From NCBI GenBank assembly GCA_963721585.1, contig CAVRJN010000002.1:71246-135245 (forward strand): a DNA stretch of 64,000 nt, in the 5' to 3' direction. A program made the translations under genes and the position numbers. Below the pieces are notes generated by a model that made no database searches, was not told the DNA's origin, and saw nothing but the letters and a program-made list of their open reading frames with translations. Below, piece after piece: positions 1 through 9,649 of the stretch (positions are counted from its first letter, which is position 1; every line of letters begins with the position of its first letter). This DNA comes from Bog-473 sp963721585. GTDB taxonomy: Bacteria; Actinomycetota; Acidimicrobiia; Acidimicrobiales; RAAP-2.

Positions 1-1
1 A

Positions 2-307
2 GGGCCACCGGGTCTGGTGCACGGAGGATTCCTGGCCGTCTTCTTCGATTGCGTCGTGCAACACCACAATTGCGAGCTGGGTCTGGCCGGCAAGACCACG
101 TCGCTCCTGCTGACGTATCGGCGCCCGACCCCGCTCCTCACCGAGCTGACGTTCGTGCTCGACCGCTCGGTCGGGGACGACCGCATCCGCACCCTCGGCA
201 CTCTCTCGCAGGGCGACAAGGTGGTCTGCCAGGCGGAGGTCGGCGCCATCGCGGGCGTGCGGGCCAACCTGCCCGAGGTCTCGCCTCGCCAGGCGGTCAC
301 GACGTGA
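2..307 (+). CDS. PaaI/hotdog-fold thioesterase, 5'-truncated
   Basis: The reading frame is open from the window edge and stops at the TGA at 305-307. The visible part is the C-terminal ~100 residues of a hotdog-fold thioesterase. It has the active-site-helix signature LVHGGFLAVFFDCV near the start, followed by beta-strand-rich sequence (TTSLLLTYRRPTPL, TELTFVL). Such proteins hydrolyse acyl-CoA thioesters in the cytoplasm. The stop overlaps the GTG of the next acyl-CoA ligase gene (GTGA), so the two are probably co-translated, which suits an acyl-CoA pathway. The true start lies outside the window. The family is fairly clear; the substrate is unknown. Confidence 0.7.
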   Translation, partial: GPPGLVHGGFLAVFFDCVVQHHNCELGLAGKTTSLLLTYRRPTPLLTELTFVLDRSVGDDRIRTLGTLSQGDKVVCQAEVGAIAGVRANLPEVSPRQAVTT

Positions 308-1936
308 CATCTGCGCAGATCGAGGCCGGCGACGGGCTCCCCCTGACGATCCCGGCGCTGCTCAGGAGCCGCACCGACGCGGAGCCGGACCGTGTGCTCC
401 TGGCTGTCGACGACGGCGTGCTGACCTATGGCGTCGCCTCCCGCCAGTCGGCGGAGTTGTCGCGGGGATTGTTGGCGGCCGGTATCGGTCCGAACAGTCG
501 GGTCGCCCTTCTCTTCCCGAACGGGCCCGAATTCGTCGTCTCCTGGTTGGCACTGGCCCGCATCGGCGCGGTGAGCGTCCCTCTGAGCACCTTCTCCACC
601 AGCCCCGAGCTGGTCGGCCTCCTGCGTGGGGCCGACGTCACCTTGCTTCTGAGCACACCCGGCTACAGATCACAGGACTACGTGGCGAGTCTCTCCGCCG
701 GCATAGAGGCGCTCGACCTGGCCGCGCCACCGCCACTTCTGGCTGAGGCGGCGCCTTCGCTGCGGCGGATCGTCTTCGCGTTCGACGGGCCCGTTGGCGA
801 GGGCATCGACGCCGGCTGGACACTCGACGGCCTCCTTGCCACGGCGTCCTCCGTCAAGACCGATGTGCTGGCGGCGGCCGAGCTCGCCGTGACGCCCGCC
901 GATCCGATGGTCATCGTGCACACCTCGGGGTCCACGAGCGAGCCGAAGGGTGTCATCCACAACCACGGCGCGCTGATCCGGCATCTGGACAACCTGAACC
1001 AACTCCGCCGGTACGACCGCAGCGAGATCCTCTTCTCGAACTCGCCGTTCTTCTGGATCGGCGGGTTCGCCTATGCCCTTCTGGGGACGCTCGTCGCCGG
1101 GGCCACCCTGGTCTGCGCCAACGCGCCCCATGCCGGAGACGTGCTCGATGTGCTCGAGCGCGAGCGCCCCACCATGGTCAACGGGTTTGCGGCCTCGGTG
1201 GCCCACGTGGCGGAGGATCCGACGTTCGCCTCGCGGGACCTCACGTCCATCCGTCGAGGCAATCTCTTTCCGATCATGCCGGCGAGTGCGCGACCGACCG
1301 ACCCCGAGCTGCATCACGCCATGCTCGGCATGACGGAAGCGGGCAGCGTCTGCCTGGCCAGCGACGACGAGTCCGAGCAGCCCGAGCACCGCCGAGGCTC
1401 GTTCGGGCAACCCGTTCCCGGCTTCGAGGCGAAGGTCGTCGGCCCCGGCGGCGCGCCGTGCGCGACCGGTGAGGCCGGCGTGCTCGCGTTCCGCGGCCCC
1501 TTCCTCATGGAGGGCTACGACGGGCGAGAACGGCACGAGACGTTCGACGATGACGACTGGTTCCACACCGGAGACCTGGTCACGGTCGACGACGACGGCT
1601 TCTTCTACTTCCGGGGTCGGGAGAGCGACATGATCAAGACGGCCGGGGCCAACGTCTCGCCGCGTGAGGTCGAGGCCGCCATCCTCGAAGTCAGCGGCCT
1701 GGTTGCCCACGTGGTCGGCATCGACGACGAGGCCCGGGGCCAGCTCGTCGGCGGCGCTGGTGCGCGCACCCGACGGAAGCGTGGACGTCGACGACCTCCG
1801 GGCACGCCTGCGGGGTCGGCTCTCGGCCTACAAGGTGCCTCGCCGTGTCGTCGCGGTCCCGGCTGAGAAGGTGCCGATGATGTCGAGCGGCAAGCTCGAC
1901 CTGCAGGCGCTCAAGGAGCTCATCAGTGGAGCCTGA
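304..1936 (+). pseudogene. AMP-forming acyl-CoA synthetase, one frameshift
   Basis: This is an ANL-superfamily acid:CoA ligase (acid + ATP + CoA to acyl-CoA). The GTG start at 304 overlaps the preceding TGA. Visible motifs are the P-loop HTSGSTSEPKG near residue 206, GMTEAG near 341, and FHTGD followed by FRGRESDMIKTAGANVSP from about 420. After GQLV (codon ending 1749) the frame changes. The conserved end (AALVRAPDG, RLSAYKVPRRVV, PMMSSGKLD with the catalytic Lys) continues one base further on and stops at 1934-1936. A single extra G around 1750 explains this, giving either a true mutation or a sequencing error. Without it the protein would be about 543 residues, normal for the family. It overlaps the next ligase gene by 11 bases and resembles it throughout, so the pair is probably a tandem duplication. 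Confidence 0.85.
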
Positions 1937-3491
1937 GGCCAAGACGATCCCCGCCCTTCTGGCCCGCCGAGCCACGCGCGACCGCGATCTGCAGGCCCTG
2001 GTCACGCTCGACGAGGCAGTGACGTATGCCGAGATCGACGACATGAGCGCCGCCCTGGCGGCCCGGCTCGTGGCCGACGGTGTGGTCAAGGGGGACCGGG
2101 TTGGCCTGTTGGCGCCGAACGGAATCCAATGGGCGGCTATCGGGTTCGCCGTCATGCGGATCGGTGCGGTGCTCGTTCCCCTCAGCACCCTGCTGCGACC
2201 ACCGGAATTGTTGGCGCAGCTCACCACGGCCAACGTGTCGCACCTGGTGACGGCGGCGGAGTTCCGCGGCCGGCGCTACCTCGACGAGCTCGAAGAGGCC
2301 AGTCCGGGACTCCGCGCGGCCCTCGGCGCCGGAACGCGTCACCCGGCGGCACCGTCGTTGCGCCGGGTCTGGACGACAGACGGCGTCCCCGCCGCCGGAG
2401 TGCCGCTCAGCCTGGTGCGCGCCCTCGAGGAGCGCGTGCGGCCGGCCGACGACCTGGTCGTGCTCTTCACCTCGGGATCCCGGGGAGCGCCCAAGGGCGT
2501 CATCCACACCCATGGGGCAGCGTTGCGTGCGGTCGCATCGGGACTCGAGGCCCGTTGCATCGGACCGGGCGAGCGCCTCTACATCCCGATGCCCTTCTTC
2601 TGGACCGGCGGCTTCGGGCAGGGCCTTCTGACCGCGCTGGTCGCCGGCGCCACCTTGCTGACCGAAGCCGAGCCCGAACCGGCGTCAACGCTCGAGCTCC
2701 TCCAACGCGAGCGAGCGACTCTGTTCCGTGGCTGGCCGGATCAGGCGGCTCGACTGGCTGCGCAGCCGGGTTTCGCCGACGCGGACCTGTCCTCGTTGCG
2801 GGACGGGAGCTTGGCCGGCGTCCTTCCTCCCGAGCGACGTCCGGACTCCGGGGCCCGGGCCAATCTCTTCGGCATGACCGAATCGTTCGGTCCTTACTGT
2901 GGTGACCGGCTGGACCGGGACCTGCCCCCGGACAAGTTCGGTAGCTCCGGCCGGCCTTTCGACGGTGTCGAGGTGCGCATCGTCGATCCTGAGTCGGGTC
3001 GGGTCGTTCCCGCCGGCGAGCAGGGGGAGATCTGGTTGCGTGGCGACCACCTGCTGCGGGCCATCTGCGGGCGGCTCCGATCCTCCGTCTTCACGCAAGA
3101 TGGGTCGTATCCGACGAGGGACCTGGGCCGGCTCGATGCCGACGGCTACCTCTGGTACTCGGGCCGCCTCGACGACATGGTGAAGGTCAAGGGCGCCAGC
3201 GTCTATCCGTCCGAGGTGGAAGCCGCACTGCGCTCCGTCGACGACGTCAGTCAGGCCTTCGTCGTCGAGGTGTCCGACAACGGGGCACCGCGCGAGATAG
3301 GAGCGCTCGTGATCACCGATGCCTCCATCGAAGACGTGCGCGGCGCGGTCAAGTCCCGACTCAGCGCGTTCAAGGTGCCGACTCGATGGCTCCTGACGAA
3401 AGACCCCGACGTCGTCCCGATGATGGCGTCGGGGAAGGTCGACAAACCTGCGCTGCAGCGGCTTCTGCTCTCGGAAGCCGTACTGGCGTGA
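1926..3491 (+). CDS. AMP-forming acyl-CoA synthetase
   Basis: 521-residue ANL ligase starting at GTG 1926, inside the end of the preceding ligase. Motifs: P-loop LFTSGSRGAPKGVIH near residue 179, FGMTES near 315, YPTRDLGRLDADGYLW near 394, then the hinge and C-terminal segment YSGRLDDMVKVKGASVYPSE, and PMMASGKVDKPAL with the catalytic Lys near 504. It is intact, unlike its upstream paralogue, so it could cover the activation step if the neighbour is truly broken. Acid substrate (fatty, aromatic or cyclic) cannot be told from the sequence. It lies in the same operon as amidohydrolase-fold proteins and an acyl-CoA dehydrogenase. Confidence 0.9.
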   Translation: MEPEAKTIPALLARRATRDRDLQALVTLDEAVTYAEIDDMSAALAARLVADGVVKGDRVGLLAPNGIQWAAIGFAVMRIGAVLVPLSTLLRPPELLAQLTTANVSHLVTAAEFRGRRYLDELEEASPGLRAALGAGTRHPAAPSLRRVWTTDGVPAAGVPLSLVRALEERVRPADDLVVLFTSGSRGAPKGVIHTHGAALRAVASGLEARCIGPGERLYIPMPFFWTGGFGQGLLTALVAGATLLTEAEPEPASTLELLQRERATLFRGWPDQAARLAAQPGFADADLSSLRDGSLAGVLPPERRPDSGARANLFGMTESFGPYCGDRLDRDLPPDKFGSSGRPFDGVEVRIVDPESGRVVPAGEQGEIWLRGDHLLRAICGRLRSSVFTQDGSYPTRDLGRLDADGYLWYSGRLDDMVKVKGASVYPSEVEAALRSVDDVSQAFVVEVSDNGAPREIGALVITDASIEDVRGAVKSRLSAFKVPTRWLLTKDPDVVPMMASGKVDKPALQRLLLSEAVLA

Positions 3492-3515
3492 TGCAGGTGC
3501 AAGGACGATGAAGGA

Positions 3516-4364
3516 ATGGAGCCACCGTTGAAAGCAATCGATTGCCTCGTCAATGTCGACTTTGCGGATCAGAAGCAGCCCGAATGGATGGTGCGGGTGA
3601 AGGAGGACTACTTCAAAGGGGGGGACTCCTTCTTCAAGAGCCCGGAGCTGCCCGAATTGCTCGAGGACATGGACGCCAACGGGGTCGAGCGGGCCATCCT
3701 CATCACGAAGGCGAGTGGCCCCGAGGACAGGGCGCAGCGTTTCGCCGAAGCGGAACCCGGTCGCTTCAAGCTGGCGGTGGGCGGGTTCAACCTGCTCCGT
3801 CCCATGAAGACCGTGCGCGCCCTCGAGTCGTTCGTGCGCGACCACCCTGTGGCGTGCGCCACGGTGGGGCCGAGCTTCTGGGGTGATGGCATGTATCCGC
3901 CCACCGACCCCGTCTATTACCCCTTGTACACGAAATGTTGTGAGTTGGATCTCCCGCTCTGCATGAACAGCGGCATCCCCGGACCGCCGATTCCCGGAGA
4001 GGTGCAGAACCCGATCTACCTGGACCGGGTCTGCATCCGCTTCCCCGAATTGCGCCTGTGCATGATTCACGGCGCGGACCCCTGGTGGGACACGGCCATC
4101 CGGTTGATGCTGAAGTACAAGAACCTCAGGCTGATGACGTCCGCCTGGTCGCCCAAAAGGCTTCCCGAGTCCTTGCTCCACTTCATGCGGACCCGTGGCA
4201 AGGACCGGATCATCTTCGCCAGCGACTATCCGGTGCTCTCGATGAACCGCTGCCTGGGGGAGGCGCACGCGCTCGACCTGCCCGAAGACGTTCTGGCGCG
4301 CTGGCTGCACGGCAACGCGGAGGCCTTCTTCTTCGCACCGGACGAGGGTTCCGAACGCCCCTAG
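3516..4364 (+). CDS. Amidohydrolase-2-like protein lacking the N-terminal metal motif
   Basis: 282-residue protein with the overall plan of the amidohydrolase-2 (ACMSD-like) TIM-barrel family. The late barrel motifs MIHGADPWW (about residue 187) and RIIFASDYPV (about 232) are present, and the C-terminus is the usual helix ending in NAEAFFF. The N-terminus reads MKAIDCLVNVDF where family members normally carry a D-x-H-x-H metal site, so both metal-binding His are absent. Start chosen at ATG 3516; a TTG at 3528 is an alternative. It sits 24 bases after the ligase and before a second, more typical amidohydrolase. It may be a partner subunit of that protein, or an enzyme working without the standard metal site. 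Function not assigned. Confidence 0.7.
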   Translation: MEPPLKAIDCLVNVDFADQKQPEWMVRVKEDYFKGGDSFFKSPELPELLEDMDANGVERAILITKASGPEDRAQRFAEAEPGRFKLAVGGFNLLRPMKTVRALESFVRDHPVACATVGPSFWGDGMYPPTDPVYYPLYTKCCELDLPLCMNSGIPGPPIPGEVQNPIYLDRVCIRFPELRLCMIHGADPWWDTAIRLMLKYKNLRLMTSAWSPKRLPESLLHFMRTRGKDRIIFASDYPVLSMNRCLGEAHALDLPEDVLARWLHGNAEAFFFAPDEGSERP

Positions 4365-4447
4365 CCGCCGGCCGTCGGAAAGCGTTACTGTACGAGGGGG
4401 AAAACGTCACTACCCACCGAAGTCGCAGATCAGAAGGGCCGTTCAGC

Positions 4448-5626
4448 ATGGATACGAGGCCGATAGACGCCGACAACCACTACTACGAGTCGCTCGATGC
4501 CTTCACCCGGCACCTCGACAAGAAGTTCCGCGACCGCGGCGTCAAGCCGGTCCAGTCGGGCAAGCACTACGAGCTCCTCATGGGGGGCACGGTCAACCGG
4601 TTCATCCCGAACCCGACGTTCGATCCCATCATCGTGCCGGGCTGCATGGACCCGCTCTTCCGCGGGCGGATCCCCGAGGGGGTGGACCCGCGCAGCCTCC
4701 TGCAGGTCGAGCCGCTGCGCGCCGAGTACCAGGACCGCGACCAGCGCCTCGCGGTGATGGACGAGCAAGGTCTCGGTGCCGCGCTGCTCTTCCCGACCTT
4801 GGGCTGTGGCGTGGAGGAGGGGTTGCGCAACGACATCGACGCCACCATGGCTTCGATCTCGGCCTTCAACCGGTGGTTGGAGGAGGACTGGGGCTTCGAC
4901 TACGAGCACCGGATCCTCGCCGCCCCCATGCTCTCCCTGGCGGACCCGGAGGCGGCCGTGGCCGAGGTCGAGTCCCTGATTGCGCGCGGGGCGCGGCTCG
5001 TGCACGTCCGGCCCGCTCCGGTCCCGGGGCCCAATGGGACAGGCCGCTCGCTGGGGGACAAGTCACACGATCCGGTCTGGGCCAGGCTGGCTGAGGCATC
5101 GGTCCCCGTGGCGTTCCATCTCGGCGACAGTGGCTACAACCGGTTCCTCGCCGCGGGGTGGGGCGCGAGCTCGAGCTTCGAGGGATTCGGCAACACGGAC
5201 ATCCTGAGCAGGATCCTCGTGTCGGACCGGGCCATTCACGACACCATTGCGTCACTCATCATCCACAAGGTCTTCAAGCGGCACCCCACGCTGCGGGTGG
5301 CCAGCATCGAGAACGGGTCGGACTGGATGGCGCTGCTGGTGAAGCGGTTGCGCAAGCAACGCAACCAGACGCCGTGGGTCTTCGTGGAGGACCCACTGGA
5401 CACACTGCGCAAGCACGTGTGGGTCACGCCCTACCTCGAAGAAGACCTGCAGGCGTTGGCGGAGCTGATCGGGGTGGAGCGCATCCTCTTCGGTTCCGAC
5501 TGGCCCCACGGCGAGGGTGTCTCGAGTCCTCTCGACTTCACCAAGGAGCTCGGTGGTTTCAACGAGTCCGACGCGCAGAAGATCATGCACGACAACTGCG
5601 AGGAACTCCTGGGGTCGCCTGCATGA
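4448..5626 (+). CDS. Amidohydrolase family 2 protein
   Basis: 392-residue TIM-barrel hydrolase or decarboxylase. The start is ATG 4448, chosen because AGAAGG lies 12 bases upstream and the protein then opens with the family N-terminus RPIDADNHYYESLDAFTRH. Other landmarks: PVAFHLGDSGYN near residue 223, a family helix around VFKRHPTLRVASIENG near 277, and ILFGSDWPHGEGV near 347 with the catalytic-type Asp. Such proteins often sit in actinobacterial ring- or side-chain-degradation clusters with acyl-CoA enzymes, as here. The stop overlaps the next start (ATGA), indicating coupling with the acyl-CoA dehydrogenase. The specific reaction is not known. Confidence 0.85.
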   Translation: MDTRPIDADNHYYESLDAFTRHLDKKFRDRGVKPVQSGKHYELLMGGTVNRFIPNPTFDPIIVPGCMDPLFRGRIPEGVDPRSLLQVEPLRAEYQDRDQRLAVMDEQGLGAALLFPTLGCGVEEGLRNDIDATMASISAFNRWLEEDWGFDYEHRILAAPMLSLADPEAAVAEVESLIARGARLVHVRPAPVPGPNGTGRSLGDKSHDPVWARLAEASVPVAFHLGDSGYNRFLAAGWGASSSFEGFGNTDILSRILVSDRAIHDTIASLIIHKVFKRHPTLRVASIENGSDWMALLVKRLRKQRNQTPWVFVEDPLDTLRKHVWVTPYLEEDLQALAELIGVERILFGSDWPHGEGVSSPLDFTKELGGFNESDAQKIMHDNCEELLGSPA

Positions 5627-6939
5627 GCGACGATGCCGCAACGTCGACGACGGCGCCGGCGCCGGCCGAGGCTCGCCCGAACGCAGGACTGTGGGACGAG
5701 GTCCAGACGTGGCTCACTGAGAACTGGGACGCGGATCGCTCGGTCGATGCATGGTGGAAGTTGGTTGCCGCCGCCGGGTGGACCGCCCCGCATTTCGCGC
5801 CGGAGCAGGGCGGCCGGGGTCTCCCGCGCCGCGTCGTCCGCACGGTGCGCTCCGGGTTCAAGTCGTTCGGCGCGCTCCGACCGCCCGGCGGCCTCGGCCT
5901 GCTCATGGCCGCGCCGACGATCCTGACGCACGGGACGCCCGAACAGATCGACCGGCTGGTGCCGTCCATCCTCAATGGACAGGTGGCGTGGTGCCAGCTC
6001 TTCAGCGAGCCAGGGGCGGGCTCCGATCTCGCCGGGCTCACCACCCGGGCCACCCGAGACGGCGACAAGTGGGTCATCCGGGGGCAGAAGGTCTGGTCCA
6101 GCCAAGCGGTGGGCGCCGACTACGGCATGCTGCTGGCCCGCACGAACTTCGACGTTCCAAAACACCAGGGCATCTCCTGGTTCGCCTTCCCGCTGGATCA
6201 GCCCGGCGTGACCGTCCGGCCGCTCCGCGAAATGACCGGTGACGCCGTCTTCAACGAGATCTTCCTTGACGATGCGGTGTGTGACGACGGCGACCTCATC
6301 GGCGGCCTGGACAACGGGTGGTCCGTGACCCAGACCACCTTGCACTTCGAGCGCACCGGCATCGGTGCGGGCGGCATCCACGCCGGCTTTCCCGAACCGG
6401 GTCGCCGCGGCGGCATGCTCGGCCGGAGCGCCGGCGATGCCGCACGCGAGGAGCCCGAGGATGCGAAGCTCACCCTGGGGTACGAGGACGTAGTCGAACT
6501 GGCCCGGACGTTCGACCGGACGGCTGACCCGATGATCCGACAACAGCTCGCCCGTCTGTACGCGTTCAGCGAGACCGGGATGTGGAATGCGCAGCGGGGC
6601 AAGGCAGAGGCGAAGCGCGGTGGGGGGCAGGCCGTGGCCAGCACCGGCAAGCTGAGCCAGACCCGGATCGTCAAGCTCGCCGCCGGCCTGGCCACTGAGA
6701 TCGCAGGCCCTCACGGATTGCTCTGGGGCCCCACCGCCGTCGAAGGCGGCACCGTGAGCAAGGCGATGGTGTTCTCTGCGGCCTCCTCCATCTACGGCGG
6801 CACCGACGAGATTCATCACAACATCATCGCCGAACGGACTCTCGGGTTGCCCCGCGAGCCGGCACCCGATCGCGATCGACCGTTCGGCGAGGTGCTGCGG
6901 GCCCAAGCACCGGTCAGTGGATCCACGACTCCGGCGTAG
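5623..6939 (+). CDS. Acyl-CoA dehydrogenase
   Basis: 438-residue flavoprotein of the acyl-CoA dehydrogenase family, which introduces an alpha,beta double bond into acyl-CoAs using FAD. Visible motifs: WCQLFSEPGAGSDLAGLTTR near residue 124 (FAD/substrate loop), WVIRGQKVWSSQA near 148, and IYGGTDEIHHNIIAERTLGL near 390. The ATG overlaps the preceding stop. The first 30 residues are Ala/Pro/Thr-rich and probably disordered. Around residues 255-285 there is a Gly/Arg-rich segment where long-chain family members vary. It belongs to the same transcript as the ligases and amidohydrolases, supporting a beta-oxidation-like pathway. Confidence 0.92.
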   Translation: MSDDAATSTTAPAPAEARPNAGLWDEVQTWLTENWDADRSVDAWWKLVAAAGWTAPHFAPEQGGRGLPRRVVRTVRSGFKSFGALRPPGGLGLLMAAPTILTHGTPEQIDRLVPSILNGQVAWCQLFSEPGAGSDLAGLTTRATRDGDKWVIRGQKVWSSQAVGADYGMLLARTNFDVPKHQGISWFAFPLDQPGVTVRPLREMTGDAVFNEIFLDDAVCDDGDLIGGLDNGWSVTQTTLHFERTGIGAGGIHAGFPEPGRRGGMLGRSAGDAAREEPEDAKLTLGYEDVVELARTFDRTADPMIRQQLARLYAFSETGMWNAQRGKAEAKRGGGQAVASTGKLSQTRIVKLAAGLATEIAGPHGLLWGPTAVEGGTVSKAMVFSAASSIYGGTDEIHHNIIAERTLGLPREPAPDRDRPFGEVLRAQAPVSGSTTPA

Positions 6940-6983
6940 TCCTCGTCGGACAGACGCGGACGACGCCCAGACCCTGCGCCGCA

Positions 6984-8573
6984 ATGACAAGGGCTGAACC
7001 AGCGACACGACCCGCGTCTCCGACGGTTGCTGAGGCACCCGGGTCGCTGGTCGAACTCGTGGCGTACCGAGCACGTGAGGCGCCGCAGGCGTTGCTGGTC
7101 GCCGACGATCGAGACCGGTGCTTGACGGCGCTGGAATTCCATCAGGAATGCGCCCGGGTCGCCGCGAACCTCACGGACCTCGAGGTCGGGGCCGGGCAGC
7201 TCGTGTCCTGGATCATGCCGACCGGGATCGACGCCCTTCTCGTCATGGTGGGGCTTTCTACGGTGGGAGCGGTGCAGAACCCGATCATCCCCATGTACGG
7301 CGCGCGCGAGATCGGCCACATCTTCCGTGAGGCGTCCGTCGATGTCGTGATCTCCGTGCAGTCGCACCGGAGCACGGACTACGGGGCGATGATCCCCGGC
7401 CTGGTCGATGCTGCATCGGACCGGCCCCGCGTGATCGATGTCGAGGCGGTTCTGGCGGAGCACCCACCACCGGCACCCGCCGTCGAACCTGCGACGCGAT
7501 CCACGGTCGCGGCGAGCGGTGCGCAATGGGTCTTCTACACGTCGGGATCGACAGGGCTGCCCAAGGGCGTGCTGCACTCGGACGAGACGCTCTCCTCCGT
7601 CGCGCGCGCAATGGCCGAACGCCTCATGATGACGCCGACGGATCGGAGCGGGATCGCATTCCCGATCGCTCATATCGGCGGCCCGATCAACCTGATGGCG
7701 GCCCTCATCTCGGGGTCTGCCCTGATCCTGCTGGAGAAATTCGAGGCCAGAGAGGCGTGCGGCGTGCTGGCCCGGCACGGCGTCACCATGGCGGGGTCGG
7801 GAACGGCGTTCCATCTCGGGTATCTCGACATCCAACGAGAACGACCGGCCGTCCCTCTCTTCCCGGAGCTCCGGTGCTGTCCGGGAGGCGGCGCTCCCAA
7901 GCCCACAGGGCTGCACGACAGAGTGAAGGACGCGCTCGGCGGGGCTGGGATCGTGTCCGGCTGGGGCTTGACGGAAGCTCCGGTCCTGACCATGGGTTCA
8001 CCCGTCGACCCCGATCGCAAGCTGTCTGAAACCGAGGGTCGGGCGCTGGACGGCGTCCGTCTCAAGGTCGTCGCATCGGACGGGTCGGCGGCGGCGAGCG
8101 GAACACCAGGTGAGCTCCGTGCCAAGGCACCGCAGATGATGCTCGGGTACGTCGACGCACGCCTCGAGCGCGAAGCCTTCGACGACGACGGCTATCTCAG
8201 GACCGGGGACCTGGGAACGGTCGACTCGAGTGGGTATGTCCGGATTACCGGCAGGTTGAAGGATGTCGTCATCCGGAACGGCGAGAATGTGAGCACGGCC
8301 GAGGTCGAGATCCTCTTGCGGGCGATCAGCGATGTGGCCGACGCTGCGGTCATCGGGCTGCCCGATGACCGGACCGGCGAGAGGGTGTGTGCGGTACTCG
8401 CAATGGCTCCGGGGAGGCCGCAGCTCCAAGTCAGTGCAGTGAACCGCTTGCTCCAGGAGAGTGGCCTGAGGCGGATCGCCTGGCCCGAACAAGTGGAATG
8501 CGTCGCGTCGCTCCCGCGCACACCGGCCGGGAAGATCGACAAGGCGGCGCTGGTCACACAGTTCTCGTCCTGA
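6984..8573 (+). CDS. AMP-forming acyl-CoA synthetase
   Basis: 529-residue ANL ligase, the third in this operon. P-loop VFYTSGSTGLPKGVLHS near residue 185, SGWGLTEAPVLTMGSP near 325, YLRTGDLGTVDSSGYVRITG near 404, RLKDVVIRNGENVSTAEVE following, and the catalytic-Lys motif TPAGKIDKAAL near 513. It is more divergent from the two ligases at the left edge than they are from each other, suggesting a different substrate. It starts 44 bases after the dehydrogenase and ends 9 bases before the convergent LLM gene. Confidence 0.9.
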   Translation: MTRAEPATRPASPTVAEAPGSLVELVAYRAREAPQALLVADDRDRCLTALEFHQECARVAANLTDLEVGAGQLVSWIMPTGIDALLVMVGLSTVGAVQNPIIPMYGAREIGHIFREASVDVVISVQSHRSTDYGAMIPGLVDAASDRPRVIDVEAVLAEHPPPAPAVEPATRSTVAASGAQWVFYTSGSTGLPKGVLHSDETLSSVARAMAERLMMTPTDRSGIAFPIAHIGGPINLMAALISGSALILLEKFEAREACGVLARHGVTMAGSGTAFHLGYLDIQRERPAVPLFPELRCCPGGGAPKPTGLHDRVKDALGGAGIVSGWGLTEAPVLTMGSPVDPDRKLSETEGRALDGVRLKVVASDGSAAASGTPGELRAKAPQMMLGYVDARLEREAFDDDGYLRTGDLGTVDSSGYVRITGRLKDVVIRNGENVSTAEVEILLRAISDVADAAVIGLPDDRTGERVCAVLAMAPGRPQLQVSAVNRLLQESGLRRIAWPEQVECVASLPRTPAGKIDKAALVTQFSS

Positions 8574-8582
8574 CGGATCCTT

Positions 8583-9539
8583 CTACGCAACCGCTGCCGA
8601 GACCGCGGCCGCGTTCTCGAGGTACGGCCAGGCCACGTCGCGGGGTATCCCGCCGACCAGGGGCTGCAGTCCGAGCGCGTTGCCCCTGGCAATGAGGTCG
8701 CGAGCTTCGGCAGGAGTGATGATCTGATAGGCGCCCTTCTCAGCGGCCAACTCGGCGACCGTCGGTGCTCGTGAGATGGAAACGGTGCCCTCCCGGTGGG
8801 CGTTCCAACCTGAGTAACTGAGGGCGTCGAGAAGCAAATACTCGCCGATATCGGCCCAGGCGCGCTCGGGGTCGTCGGCGACGAACACGGTGTTCGGCAC
8901 CCCCGCCGGCGCGAAGAAGCAACCGGGCGCCGCATCCCCGCCCTCGGCGCGGTAGGCCTCCTCGAGCGTGGTGTCGTGCGACTCGGCCATGAACATGAGG
9001 CCGAGCCGCCCTGCCCGCCGCGCCGCCACTTCCGTGCCACCGCCGTAAGCGAGCATCGGACCGCCCGGCGTGAAGGGCAGTGGTGTCACCCGCACCGGGC
9101 GCCCGTCCACGTCGATTTCCTCGCCGGTCCACAGGCGCTGCAGCAGCCCGATGCGTTCTTCGACCAGGCGTCCCCGACCGCGGCGGGCGACACCGAACAT
9201 GTCGAACTCCTCGTCCCGGTATCCGATACCGACGACGTAGGACACCCGGCCGCGGCTGATCAGGTCGACGACGGCGAGGTCTTCGGCCAGCTTCACGGGC
9301 TCGTACAGCGCGAGGAGCAGCGCGGCGACCGTGATCGGCAGCGTGCTCGTCCTCGCCGCGATGGCGGCGGCGAGCGGGACCGGCGACGGGAGGTAGCCGT
9401 CATCAGAGCCGTGGTGCTGGCTCAGGATGGCCGCCAGCGCGCCGTGGTCCTCGGCCCAGGCGCACATGTCGATGGTCGCTGCGTACAGGTCGGCCCGCGC
9501 CGCCGCTTCCTGCCTGGCGGACCGCTGGGAGAAGCGCAT
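8583..9539 (-). CDS. LLM-class flavin/F420-dependent oxidoreductase
   Basis: 318-residue luciferase-like (alpha/beta)8 barrel. It starts MRFSQRSARQEAAAR at the ATG complementary to 9537-9539; upstream GTG/ATG starts up to 9584 are possible but add a non-family leader. Typical features: ILSQHHGSDDGYLPSPVPLA, the strand-loop ALYEPVKLAEDLAVVDLISRG near residue 90, and VSYVVGIGYRDEEFDMFG. These enzymes oxidise or reduce substrates with FMNH2 or F420; which cofactor is used here cannot be told. It is divergent from the alpha/beta hydrolase and convergent with the ligase. Confidence 0.87.
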   Translation of the reverse strand: MRFSQRSARQEAAARADLYAATIDMCAWAEDHGALAAILSQHHGSDDGYLPSPVPLAAAIAARTSTLPITVAALLLALYEPVKLAEDLAVVDLISRGRVSYVVGIGYRDEEFDMFGVARRGRGRLVEERIGLLQRLWTGEEIDVDGRPVRVTPLPFTPGGPMLAYGGGTEVAARRAGRLGLMFMAESHDTTLEEAYRAEGGDAAPGCFFAPAGVPNTVFVADDPERAWADIGEYLLLDALSYSGWNAHREGTVSISRAPTVAELAAEKGAYQIITPAEARDLIARGNALGLQPLVGGIPRDVAWPYLENAAAVSAAVA

Positions 9540-9649
9540 CGTGAACACCCGTGATGCGTAGCACGGCCCCCGCGGAGGCCTCAAGCCTCGGACACGTCGT
9601 ATCCTCGTGCATGCCGCCCTGGGGCGGCGTCGATCCAGGGAGGTTCACC

